A stretch of DNA of 64,000 nt, from NCBI GenBank assembly GCA_023014335.1, contig JAECYW010000007.1, positions 434,001 to 498,000 on the forward strand. The letters are read 5' to 3'. Position 1 is the stretch's first letter. Each line of letters begins with the position of its first letter. The DNA comes from Galerina marginata (taxonomy: Eukaryota > Basidiomycota > Agaricomycetes > Agaricales > Galerinaceae). The notes under the pieces are model-generated. The model was not told where the DNA came from. It searched no databases and saw only the letters and a program-made list of their open reading frames with translations. Position numbers and translations under genes: made by a program. Shown here one piece after another: positions 21,668 to 36,485 of this stretch.

Positions 21668-22170
21668 GCCGTATAACAATCCACCGTCCAGTTAGAATGT
21701 TTTTTTTAGGTTGCCCCACTTTAGGTACAAGGAGTGAGTAGTGACTGTTATTCGGGATAAGTAGACCACACGGCAAAGCCTGGGTTGTGAAATACCTCGA
21801 AACAGATAAAACGAGGGATATTTACTGTGCTCCTCAGGCTCGCCTTCGTACTCACTGATTTAGATTCAAAGCGTCGACTTTCCTTGACTGTGGTTCAACT
21901 TTTGCCAACTGGACTTGAATGAGCCTGTAGGCAAACAAGGAGAGGAGTCAAAATGGATATTGCCAACGTCTTATACTACGTTTACAGTACATACCAGCAT
22001 CACCGGTCTTTCCCACGGGTTTCTAATCACAGCAGTCTGTTTGCACGTTGACGTCCACTGATATTTGCAAATTGTAAGCGACTCATCACCTACTTACAGT
22101 GGGACATGTCCTCTGTGGCCGAGTAAGACCGTAGCATCGGTTATCTACTTGGCTTCGAAATATTACAATG
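21668..22170. other. Intergenic, AIG1-like promoter side
   Basis: About 500 bp between the AIG1-like start and the MCH1-like stop. It includes a T-run (21697-21707). I see nothing further. Confidence 0.5.
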
Positions 22171-23962
22171 CTAAATTCTACCACGCCAATGTTTCCAAAG
22201 AATGATGCTAAGGAGCAATGCGATTATCGAGGTGACAATGGCGAGCGAAAAGGTCAAATCCCAACAAGGTTGACCTTTACATATCCCTACACTCCCTTGG
22301 GTATGCGAGGCGGAAATCAAGGCATAAAAGTATGAGAAAAGAGGAGTCCCTGTGAAAGGTGCATACATCATAATCCCAAAATTCCGTCCAAGGTGTCGCA
22401 TTCCCCAAAGAGAAGATATTAGGCTTGGTCTGCCAAAACTATCAGGGCGGTTCTTAGAAAAAAAGCAAAACTTACAAGACGGTAAATACTGTGCTGTAAC
22501 TGAGGCCTGTACCAAGACTGCGACTCAGGTAAGGTTCACCGACCTCACATGCGAAGAGAGTCGGTTACTTACCTCAGCGCCCATAGCTGACTTTGAGTAT
22601 AAACTACAATTTTCGTCCATAGAAGCGTGCAGATCAGCAAGGTTGCTGCGCCAGAAAGAAATGAGAATCGGCTGATTAAGTGTTTTCTTGGGAACACAGA
22701 GACGCCTTGGGGGTCATAGGCACCAACAGGCGAAACAAAATCCGCAAATGGTCCTACTATAATTCGAGACAGAGTATTTGCAACTGATATGAGTTTGATC
22801 TGAAAAGCGGTAGAAGAGCCGGAATTCAGTCCGCCAGGTGCCGACTTCACCGAGGCCGGGGGAAGGGAAATAACAATGGTGCCAATATTGGATATTATCA
22901 TTTCAGACTGTTTAAAAACAGACGATGAGCAGCTGAAATACCGCAACGAGTTGGGGAAGGACACACCACTCCGAGTATAAAGATACAGAAGACCGCAAGC
23001 AACCAGAAGTCCGGTTTCCTTAGTAATTCGCCAATGGTAGGACCGAGAATGCGCCTGCTGTCACTTTCAGTCTCTTGAGAGGCAAGTAGCGGGGACGTTT
23101 CTTGGGGTATGGTTTCTTCACCTTGAGTAGACCCGACCTGGATTGGGGATTGAATACTTGGCCAAGAGACCAGCCGTAAGCTGATGAAACCGAAGAAGTA
23201 AACTAAACTAGTCAATGCTGCAAGGAAGAACGTAAAAGAGGGGACATTCACGATCCCGGTGGTTGCATCTGTAAAAAAGCTAGTTGCAACGGTAGATAAG
23301 AATAGCGGTGAAAGGCCAAAAAGAGCCATGCTAGAACCCGAGGCCAGTCCGATATGATTGGGGAAGAATTTGGATGCAGCAAACAAGGACGAGCAGTACC
23401 TAGAGACGTTCGATATGAGTGGATTTCTGGAGCATCCTCAAGCAAGATTGGGCACGTACGAAAAAACGGTGCCAAGACCAACCAGCAGAAAGCAGAAGAC
23501 GAGACGGAGAAAAACAGCTTGAGAAGGTTTCGAAAGACTGCCTAAGGCATTTGCTACTTCCAATGCAAATCCGCCAAATCCAGAGGAAAATAGCAATGCG
23601 GCAATAAGCGAACACCAGGAAGGTCCATATTGGTCTATGAGAGAACCCACGAACACCGCGACGGGATATTGACTCATCATGCCGCTATTGACTAGTCCGT
23701 TAGAGATGTGATCCAAAAGGCTTCAAATAAGAAAAACCTCACGCAAGAATTATCGTTGTTAGTTGAGTTTGGCTCAACTCCATGTGAGCAGCCAAGGACG
23801 GAGACAGCAACGGAAATGTAAACATTCCTCCGGCAGAAAATCTAGTACACACCTGTCAATTATCGTTTTCACAGAGCAGAAGTGACAGCATTGAAGCCAC
23901 ACGCACGCGTTCAATGCAATGGAACAACATAATACAAGCTTGCGAAGTTCGAGTTGAACCAT
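22171..23962 (-). CDS. Major facilitator (nodulin-like / MCH1-type) transporter
   Basis: About 12 membrane segments, resembling the fungal Mch1 monocarboxylate-transporter-like family; the substrate is not known. The start ATG at 23962 gives MVQLELRKLVLCCSIALN. The first intron (GTGCGT donor, TAG acceptor) restores AFSAGGMFTFPLLSPSLAAH, then MELSQTQLTTIILA, matching the SAG...FSL.SP...LSQTQL pattern of the family. HISNGLVNSGMMSQYPVAVF and GSLIDQYGPSWCSLIAALLF follow. The central loop holds a vacuolar-type dileucine context (ETSPLLASQETESD). The second half has GLNSGSSTAFQIKLISVANT, LSRIIVGPFADF and SLWGMRHLGRNFGIMMYAPF, ending HWRGRI. It is divergent from the ARG4 gene. Confidence 0.82.
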
Positions 23963-24276
23963 TGGCCACTACTGCCCGTCGGGCCGTCAGTGGGAACGAA
24001 CGGAGGCGAAAGGCGGGTTCTGTCAATTGGAGGGGAGTACCGCTAGGATCTGGGAGTTTCGGAAAACTAGCCAGCTACGAAGCAATCTTTGTCCACAAGA
24101 TTCAATATTCAACTTGAAGCTGGAACCAAGTCAAGTTGAAGTCAAGTAAGTTCAAAGTTCCAGTGGTAGTGCCGGGAAGTTCAAGATGTACTTAGCCAAG
24201 CATGTGCAAGCATCACGGCGCCTCAGACTCCAGAGGCAGCATATCTTTCCTTCTTCTCTCCACCTTCGATTTCTAA
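23963..24276. promoter_or_regulatory. Divergent promoter of MCH1-like and ARG4 genes
   Basis: 314 bp separating two start codons facing away from each other. It contains a run of TCAAGT/AAGTTC-like short repeats (24107-24160) and a pyrimidine-rich stretch just before the ARG4 ATG, typical of fungal promoters. Confidence 0.6.
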
Positions 24277-26039
<1,763 letters not shown>

Positions 26040-26306
26040 AGGCTGTTTGTACTGGTGCCGGAGAACTTAACCCAAATCTTTTCGCGGAATTCATTTTGAT
26101 TGTGAATCGTTTTGGCTCAGGGGCGGAGAGAATGTTTGCCTGTATTTACACAACGCCATGTCGAGTACACAGCCATTTTCAGCCCAAACGCAAGCAGGTG
26201 TCACTGCGGTGACCAGTGTCATTCCACTCCTTTACACACACTCTATACACACCATTTCTCTCCGCTCTCTATTAAGCTTCTTAACGACTACCCTATAACA
26301 ATCAAT

Positions 26307-27735
26307 ATGGCCAGAGATCGCCTTGCAGCCATGAGGGTTAAGTCGAACCACTTCGGATCCCGTTTTCTTAGCTGACTTGGAGTTTTGTGTACAGGCTCAG
26401 CAGCAGGGAAATGTCTCGTCGTACGTGAATGAGCGCCTCTCCATTTATAGTTGAATGACTGTTATACACAGAAACTCGTATCCGACGCAGGCGTCAGAAA
26501 ACGGGAATGGGTACCAAACTCGCAGGCAGAACCCATACGCGCAACAGGATGACCGCTCATATGAGATGTCTGATGTAAGAGACAGCAGGACACATTTGAC
26601 TCCGGCAACGCCAGCCACCGCTGGAGGTGGAGGGGATATGGCGGCATTTTACAACGAGGTTAGAGCTAGCTGGCATGGAATTTCTCTGCTTGTCGCTGAC
26701 ATATGTCGATAGATTTCTTCCATCCAAGATACTTTGCGAACATTCAACGAAAATGTCGCCCAGATTAGTGATCTCCACTCACGGTCACTAAACAACATGG
26801 ACGACGCTGCCGCGCAACGGAACGCTGCTCAATTGGACGAGCTGGTCGAGGAGACCAGCGCGTTGAGCACTACGCTCAAACGTCGTGTCAAGGCATTGGA
26901 AGCCCAAGGTGGCTCAGGACGTGATGGTCAAGTAAAGAAACAACAGGTGAGTGATAGCCTAGACTTTGTTACCCTATTTCTGATCACACCACAAGGCTGC
27001 TTTTGTGAAATCCAAGTTTGTGGAGGCTATTCAAACATATCAGTCCGTGGAGCAACAATATCGCACGAAATACAAGCAGCGTATGGAAAGGCAGTTCAAA
27101 ATTGGTAGGCACCATTCAAATACATCCTCATGCTAAAATAATGTTCCACAAAGTCAAACCTGATGCCACGCCCGACGAGATCAGGGCTGTTGTCAATGAC
27201 GAGCAAGGAGGGCAAATCTTCAGTCAAGCAGTGAGGACTATGATCTGCTAAAACATGGTACAAACCTAAATTAAATTTCTTTAGCTCATGAACTCTCGCT
27301 ATACCGAATCGCGAGCAGCTTATCGCGAGGTGCAGGAACGACATGAAGATATCAAACGCATTGAGAAAAATCTTGCAGAACTGGCTCAGTTATTCAACGA
27401 TGTCAGTCGCCTCCCTAAAGCGTAACTGTCTGTGTAACTGACTTGAGATATGCGCAGATGAGCGTCCTCGTGGAACAGCAAGACGAAACTATCAACGTCA
27501 TTCAGAGTCAGGCGGCAGGAGTCGAAAAGGACACAGAAGCCGGGTGAGTATTATGTGACTGGTTTATACATCGATTGATGTTTTGTTTCCTAGTTTACAA
27601 TACACGGAAAAGGCAGTGACCTCCGCTCGAGCTGCCCGCAAAAAGCGATGGATATGCTTCTTCATCGCACTCGTCCTTCTTATCATCATCGGTGTTGTGG
27701 TTGGAATAGTGGTTAAAAATCAAGTGAAGAATTGA
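26307..27735 (+). CDS. Plasma-membrane t-SNARE, Sso1-like syntaxin
   Basis: Qa-SNARE for exocytosis at the plasma membrane. The start ATG at 26307 gives MARDRLAAMR, then tiny exons including AQQQGNVSS. A disordered Gln/Asn/Arg stretch follows. The regulatory Habc region has SSIQDTLRTFNENVAQISDL and TSALSTTLKRRVKALEAQGG, KFVEAIQTYQSVEQQYRTKY. The SNARE motif spans RYTESRAAYREVQERHEDIK to IEKNLAELAQLFNDMSVLVE and QQDETINVIQSQAAGVE; the zero-layer Gln is in the VEQQ segment. A basic RAARKKRWICFF precedes a single C-terminal membrane anchor (ALVLLIIIGVVVGIVV). At least seven introns are present. Confidence 0.93.
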
Positions 27736-29897
27736 TGTAAGAAGCTCTATGACCACCCATCCAACGAACCTCACCCAGTCTAGCTATTCTCTGGTTCCTC
27801 ATCACGCTTGACGAGTCCCGTTCCCCGAGCGAGTTGCATCGCTTTTGAGTGTTAAATACGACCCATGGACTCCATTTCTACAGATGTGCTGCAATATCTC
27901 TTATTCTAGTTCTTATCTTTTTAGTATAATATGTGGACCTGATTGCAATAAAGTTCTTATACCCTGACCATTAATACTAGGGGTCGGCTTGCGCCGACAT
28001 ACCACCTTGCTTCCAGGTCATTTATAAGCGCTTTGTCATTGCTGTGTAGGTTGCCAACAAGAATTTCAAACTTTCTATACTACATACAAAAATGTCCAAC
28101 AAGTAAAGTATGACGACCATAAGCAACCGAGGATGATTTCCGACACAATCTAAATCTCCTGCATTTGTTTGGTAGCTCTCCGTAGCCTCAGGCTCCTCAT
28201 ATGGATACATCACGCTACGTGGTCATATGTATCCTTAGGCCTACATATACTACCAGTGCTACAGACTAGATCTCACGAAATGACAGGGATATTGAGAGCA
28301 TAAAAAACATGTATTCCATACGATAGGAATAGTGTCTACTGTCCACTTGGCATGAGTATTCCGTCCAACCTACATAGTCAAGACTTAGTCTCCCTGGGTG
28401 GGGAAAAATAATGGTGTGGGTTATGAATTAGCACCTATGGAAATTCCGTCCACATACGACTTCTTTTTTCCACCGCCAGAACGGCTGGTCTCGAGCCTAG
28501 TCAAGACTGCTCCTTCGAACAAAAGACGGCTAATGTTTACGATTAGTGAAGATACAGAATGACAAAACGTGGAAAAACTGACAAAAAGTAACTCAACAAC
28601 AGCAACTAGGTCAAGTCGGATTGACCACACCAACAGCAGAAGAAGTAAAGATGAGTCTGCACTAACTCTAAGCTAAATCGACTGAATTTAGGGCGGAGTA
28701 GTGCGCAGCAGCGGAGAGGTGTCGACAGCAGAAGGCAGCTGAGCGTCGGATCGCGTAAACTGCAGTGGCTGAGGCAGAGGGGAGGGCCACACGGTGACTG
28801 AGGAATAGGCCTGTTAACTGATCAGTCGATCAGTAGAGACCACAACTCGAAGTCTACCAATTTGAGACATACCAATCATGATGTGTTGATTGGGCCTATC
28901 TGGTTAGACGCAAGTTGTATCGCGGGTTGCAATTTACGACAGTGGTGCAACCATGGTGAACATTTTAGACTGCATCTGAGGTTGAATAGCGCGTAATTTA
29001 AGCACCCACACGTATTTTGCCTTCCAGAGTATGTTGGCATTGGGGCCAGGCCGCAGGCGCAATGGTAGCCAGTGCCTCGAACGTGGAATAGCGTTGCACC
29101 GACCGTACCTCGCGTCCCAGAAGTGCTTCGAACTCAAGGCTACCTCTGGGGTGCGGGTTGTGGGATGGCACGCGAAAGCGATCAACATATCTGGGATATA
29201 GAAAGTGTGTGTGTACAGTTAGCGGCGAACATGAGACACGGAAAGCGAGGAGGAACTTGGTGGTGGTGGTGGTTGAGAAGAAAGACGACCAAGGGAGAGC
29301 GTTTCAATTGACAATTTCTGCATGACCACGGAATTATTCTGGTCAGAAAATTATGCCGTGAGGACGAGTTCGAGGGCAACTGGATGAAAGAGCCACAGCA
29401 AGCCAGACGAGCCATTGATGGCATCATTGATTGCAACATTTGAGAGTGAAAGGAACGGGGATGGGGTAGTCAAAATAACAAGTGCAAACATGGCATAGGC
29501 CTCGATGACAAACATGAGCAGTGATCATCATGATGGCAACAAAAATTTCCTTAAACGTGAATTTAGAGGGGTGCAGGGACCTTGCTTTCAGCAAGGTGAT
29601 TTTGCAATCTGGAAGCGTCATGTTGACGGATCGGGGCCGGAACGGGTAAGTCCTCCGAGATGTTCATGTGGCACTGCTGATTAGGTAAGCAATTACGCGT
29701 CGCTATATCCTTGTTGCAAGCTGCCCTTATATAAACATCTTTCGTCCCAACCTTCATCCTCCAACCCACCTTGCACCTGTCCGCATCGCAAGTCAGTCGC
29801 CTTCCCTTCCCTCTGAGTACTGCGACTCATCTATCCCATTGCAATAGCCTCCAACTTTCGTACATCTTCAATAATAACAGCTACACGACAAAACGCC
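27736..29897. other. Gene-poor interval with a Helitron-like terminus
   Basis: 2.16 kb without a gene I can support. The syntaxin 3' UTR runs to about 27960, followed directly by TAATACTAG and a GC hairpin (27977-27998). On the minus strand, 28433-28500 reads ETSRSGGGKKKSYVDGISIG and stops, which looks like a terminal exon, but I could not connect a start codon. Several Trp-rich or low-complexity ORFs around 29.1-29.4 kb look spurious. Confidence 0.5.
27977..27998 (-). mobile_element. Second Helitron-like 3' terminus
   Basis: On the minus strand, the stem GTCGGC/GCCGAC (27983-27998) with a 4-nt loop is followed two bases later by CTAG (27977-27980) and TATTA. This is the same arrangement as at 5981-6007, including the shared outer sequence TAATACTAG on the plus strand. 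The stem sequence differs, so it would be a different subfamily. The distal end was not found. Confidence 0.35.
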
Positions 29898-30190
29898 ATG
29901 CCAGCCAAGAAACGCTGCCAGTCCGGTGTCGGCACTGATGCCCAATGTACTTCTGCAGCATTGCGCATAGTTGGAGAATGCTCCCTTTGTCGTCGACAGT
30001 TCTGCGGTTCAGTAAGTTCAATGAGCCCCTTGGTTCTCCGGTCGTCCTACTGACTCTCTTGACCTAGCACCGCCTCCCCGAACATCATAACTGCTCAAAT
30101 CTGGAGGACTGCAGACAACAGGCATTTGAGCGAAACAAGACCAAGTTGGAGAGCGAGCGGACTGTGGCTTCCAAGATGGCTACTGCGTAG
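29898..30190 (+). CDS. Small AN1-type zinc finger protein (78 aa)
   Basis: Two exons, 29898-30011 and 30068-30190. The product is almost only an AN1 finger: CQSGVGTDAQC...GECSLCRRQFC, then GSHRLPEHHNC and C at LEDC. This matches the C-x(n)-C-x4-C-x2-H-x5-H-x-C core that binds two zinc ions. A charged helix (RQQAFERNKTKLESERTVAS) ends the protein. AN1 proteins are linked to stress responses and Cdc48/proteasome adaptors; this one lacks an A20 or ubiquitin-like domain. It is too short for a confident subfamily assignment. Confidence 0.88.
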
Positions 30191-30914
30191 TTATCTTTCA
30201 TGACCTCGTTCCGTCACATGCTCCTATCTATCTCTCCCGTCATCTACATCGTCATATCCCCCTTTGCCGCCCATGGGTAGCTTGTACATTCATCCACACG
30301 TCCTACCTGCCACTGTTACCATGGACAGGTTTTTATCCATTTATTTCCATAGGTATTATTTCTGTAGATGTCTTGCTATAATCCAGTCGAGGTCGACTGC
30401 TTTCCGTACGTACTTGTAGTTGTCACAAACAAATTTCCCCTTTTCGTTGGATTTACTCTTGCAAGGGCATGGTTGCCACTCTTGTTCCAATTGCGCAGCG
30501 GACTTAGAGAAGAGGCAGCGGGGGTTGCGGCATCGGAGGTAGAGCCGAGGGGTTTGCTAATGATCACGTTGCTTTCGGATGAGGTCTATATAATTCCAGC
30601 CTTTATCGATATCCTCCGACTGCCAGCAAGCTTAGAGCTCGTCAACACCTTTGGTGAGTGTGCTTCACTCTGGCGATATCCCGGTGGTCCTTGTCGCTCT
30701 GCTCTGGTGCTTATATCACGTGGAAGCATATGCGATCCAAACCCATCTGACTGACATTTGATTTTGGACCGGAGCAATGATGTGCATATAACATACATCT
30801 CGCCGGCTGCGCGACGTTTCGAATATCTTCGCTTTGACCTGACTTTCCACACTGACTCTCATTCCAATGGCCAACAGAATTAAGCAACTTGTATCTCATT
30901 TGTCTGGAACAGAG
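30191..30914. other. Intergenic upstream of aspartate aminotransferase
   Basis: 724 bp. An overlapping plus-strand ORF (30368-30754) has no family features and I read it as chance. CACGTG at 30717-30722 lies about 200 bp upstream of the aminotransferase start. Confidence 0.5.
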
Positions 30915-32567
<1,653 letters not shown>

Positions 32568-32634
32568 ATACAACGTGACGTCATGTATTGTAATGTTTCC
32601 AAAACCGAGTGATGCCTCTTGCAAGGGAACTACC

Positions 32635-35600
32635 ATGTCCGCGCCACCGACCCATATTGCGCTTCCCCCGCCCCCGTCCTGGCCCGACGGCTTTCGTCTC
32701 GTCACCGACAGCTCCCCGACCCTCTTTTTCACTCCTCCGACTTCCCCCGCGTCCCCGTCCCCCACCGACTTCTTCACCCCGCCCTCCTCTCCCCGTCCCG
32801 CCCCCATCCCCACCGACGACCCCTTCCCTTTCCCTCCCCCCGCAGACCATCCCCTCGATCTCCCCCTCGACGACGACAACCTCACCACCCTCGAGAAGAT
32901 CTATCTCTATTCCCGCAGCAAGGCCGCCTTCCATCGCGTCTTTATCGCACATGCCCTCCCCGAGTATCTCCTCCACGTCACGCCCCAGGAGGCCGTCGAA
33001 TACGTGTTGCCTCTCCTCAGTGGTCTTGCTTTGGATGAAGGTTAGTTCTGTCGCACATGTCTGACTCCACACTCACCCTGTCCAGACGAGCCCGTCAAGG
33101 AGGCGCTCGCCGCAGAGCTCGTGCATATCATCTGGTGGTTCTTCACGGTGCGCGTCTTTGTCGTTGGGACTCGCGTGACCATCTCATTTTCCCCCCCAGC
33201 ACTGTCAGATCATCCCCGACGATCTCAACCCAGACGAAGCCTATGCGTCATCATCCACGACTGTCACCATTTCTGTTCAGGCGTTCACCCCCATACTCGG
33301 CACCTTGTTGCTGAGCTCAAATCCGCTGGTCGGTGGCGCCGCCCGTTTTGCCGTCGTCGATTTACTTTCCCGGATGAAAAGGGCCGACGATCGTCAGCTT
33401 GGTGCTTTTCACCATCGCCATCACCCCACTGCGGGAGACATCATCCACCCGTGGGAAATGACAAGAAGCAATCGCGACGATGATGAACCCCCTCTCGCTG
33501 TCGGCCTTTTTGGCAGTCAAGAACGCGCCATGTTCACCCAAGAGATTTTGTACCAAGTCGTCGTTGGCATGGGCAGACTGGATGTTGATTATAATCCTGA
33601 CCACGAACATGAACAAGTGGAACAAGTTGCCCCTCAAACGGACAGCCCAAGAGGTATGGATACTGACAGGACAAATCCGTATTTTCCCCCACTGTCCTCC
33701 AATGTGCCCACACAAGCCTCTGCTCGTTACTCTGGACACCATTCCCTACCAGTTCATGAAACTGCACTTGCACCCCGACCTCTTGCGCTCCCCGCATTCT
33801 CTCCTGGCACTCAATTTCCCCCAAACGTTGAGAGATCTTCGCCGCGATCCCCCACTTCATATGAGCGCTCTCTAGGCGCATCTCCAATATCAACTTCGAG
33901 CTCTGTTGCACCTGGTTCACCGATCGTGGATATCAATTGGTAAATCGCAACTCGCTCGTAAAACCACCACCCCTTTGCTCATAATACTTGGAATCAGGGA
34001 CGAGATTTATGAAGGAGATGAAGGAGAGGACGAGCAAGCTGCGGTAGGTAGACTATCGAGCATGTCCCTTATGGCAGCGGTCACCGCGAGCGGTGAGTGT
34101 TTTCATCATGCTTTTATCATTTTGGAAGCAAACCTCGTGCACAGGGGTTCTTGACGGAGAGACGCAGCGAGCCTTCGTCACGGAGGTAGAACGCGTGGGG
34201 CGTGATGCTGTCTTCTGGGTTAGGCGAGAGGCGTCATTTGCGCTCGGTGCGCTAGCCAAAGTGGTGCCAGAGGAAGTTGTTATCAACTCTTTAGTATGCC
34301 TTTATTTTTTCGTTTGTATGACGTGCTCAAGCTTACCTGCGTCTCTGAAGCTTCCTCTTTTTGATGCCCTAAGGTGGGATTCTGTCTGGCACGTCCGACA
34401 TTCTGCACTTTTTGCACTTCCTGCTATCCTTGTACGACTATCACCTGCCCAAAGGAGGACAGTCGCTCTAGAAACCATAGTAGCCCTTTCAGCTGACCAT
34501 AACCCAACTGTTCGATCTGGTGTATTAGAGGCCCTTGGCGAGGTTATCTATACATTCTGTGAAGATGCTGACGGCCCTCCGGAACAACTCATCAATCTTT
34601 TCATTGGACGGAAAGAGGATCGGCGCGTGCGGGACGGACAACAACTAACTCCTCAGCAATCTCGTAGCGCTCAAACGCCGATGGAATCCTTCTATGCAGA
34701 CCCGAAGCGCCCTTTGATATGCGCTTTCAATTTTCCAGCCGTTGCTCTCACATTAGGCGGACGGAGATGGGGGGAATTACGAGACGCGTATGCCGACATT
34801 GCCTCGGACACTGGGAGCGGGGTCCGCCGGACATTGGCTGCTAGCTTGGGTGTACTCGCGAACATTGTCGGACAGGAGAACGCTGTGAATGACCTCATAG
34901 ATGTCTGGTGGGCCTGTATCAAGTTTGACGAAGAAGAGATTCGGATGAAGGCTATAGAATCGCTGCGTGATTTAATTGCCGTGGTAGGAAGAGAGGTAGG
35001 GCAGCCACTTGTGCAGGGACTGCTGACGGAATGGAACAAGGGCAGCTTTCGCGCTTGGAGAGAGCGCCAATTGATTGAGGAAAACATGGTCAGTTGGGCC
35101 AATCTGATAGGCTTAGATACCGTTCCCCTTTTCCAAAGCCTCCTCTTTAAAGGACTTGAGGACACTGTCGCTACTGTTCGAGAAACAGCGACCTCAGCTG
35201 TAAGTTTTTAAACTTCTACATTAAATCCTTCCTGGTTCTGACCAATCTTCAGCTACCCAAACTTTGGAATTACTTTTCGTCACAAAAGGAATCTCTGGAT
35301 CACATTCGCGATGGGCTTCAGCTGTTGGCAACATCATCAAACTATCGGAGACGCATGACGTACGTCCTGCTGCTACACTGGTGCTTGCGCTTTTGTTGAC
35401 GATTTGAAATGCCCCTTAGGTTTATAGCTTGCCAACAAACGCTGGCACTCGGTGCTAACGAGGATGGCCAGGGACTTGTTTCGGATGAAGATTTGCTTCG
35501 TTCCGTTGTTAATTTAGCGAATGACGACATCGAAGGCGTTCGGATCGCCGTAGCTCGGTTTGCGGCGCTGTTGCAGAGTGATTAGTTCCCTCGTCTTATC

Positions 35601-36154
35601 TTGAGGTATATGGACTCACGCTTTGCTACATAGGAACTCTTTTCCGCAACTCACGCCCCACTCCGAAATCATTGCGGGACCTGGTCCAACAGCTCTCACA
35701 AGACTCTTCTCAGGAGGTACAATCATATGTCTCAGGCTTGTCATTCGGGGTATCAGCCGAGGGTCATGACGAATCGTTAGCAAGTGGTAGACTTTCACGG
35801 AAGCGTCTTGTGCAGGTCGCCACCTTTTCACGGCCACCTTTACATACGGCTGCTCTCGCTCAGGAAGACGCGTCTGTGGATGTATCGGACCCATCTTCTT
35901 CCGAGGGCTTAACCGGCATCAGTAACAGTGAAAATGATCGTGTATCAACGAACGTGTCCCACTATGATGATGCTTTGGGCGAAGCTCCTTCTGAGAGTTC
36001 GAAACATAATTTCGGTCCGACCTCGTCTGCTGCTGGCTTGGCCGGAATGAAGAGCCTCTACACGTTGCCGTTCCCCGATACGAAAGAGCGCTTCGACTTG
36101 GAGTTTCAGGGCACTGGCGCCAATGCCAGTGAGAGGGTCACTGTTCCAGGCTGA
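32635..36154 (+). CDS. HEAT-repeat protein, PPP4R1-like phosphatase regulatory subunit
   Basis: The start is taken at ATG 32635 (MSAPPTHIALPPPPSWPDGF); an in-frame ATG lies upstream. A Pro/Ser-rich leader precedes the first helical repeats: LTTLEKIYLYSRSKAAFHRV, HVTPQEAVEYVLPLLSGLAL, KEALAAELVHIIWWFFT. Then SVQAFTPILGTLLLSSNPLV, and QEILYQVVVGMGRLDVD before a long disordered insert. HEAT repeats resume: WVRREASFALGALAKVVPEE, WHVRHSALFALPAILVRLSP, HNPTVRSGVLEALGEVIYTF, FNFPAVALTLGGRRWGELRD, and GSGVRRTLAASLGVLANIVG. It ends in a Ser-rich tail. The pattern matches fungal relatives of PPP4R1 (PP4 regulatory subunit); a PP2A A-like scaffold is the alternative. The first 700 bp use strikingly C-rich codons. 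Confidence 0.75.
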
Positions 36155-36485
36155 AGAAATTTTCATTTTGCATATTTCATTTATACGCAACACTCATTTT
36201 GCATATATATTTTACCCAGGATGCCACTTGTTCCATTACTTATTTTTAATCCTATATCTGATCTGTCAAGATAGATACTCAATAGAGGAAACATATTTTT
36301 TCACCTTGGAAGTGGTCTGCCAAATACGGCTATGGTCTGTCAAAACAGGTGACAACCAACATGGCTGAGTTTGAACGGCTGGCGAATTGGACATGTTCTA
36401 TTCCTGCAGCGTATAATCTTGGACCGGGTGTTGGTGCGTTGGCCTTGAAGCTTGGCTTCTTTCCCTCTTTTCGTCTCCGTCTCGT
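36155..36485. other. Intergenic, AT-rich
   Basis: 330 bp with tandem CATTTTGCATAT-type blocks (36170-36210), probably 3' UTR of the HEAT gene and promoter of the next. I see no gene. Confidence 0.5.

Noticed and set aside
30368..30754. 128-codon ORF upstream of aspartate aminotransferase
   Set aside because: No homology and no splice continuity with the aminotransferase; it covers the likely promoter.
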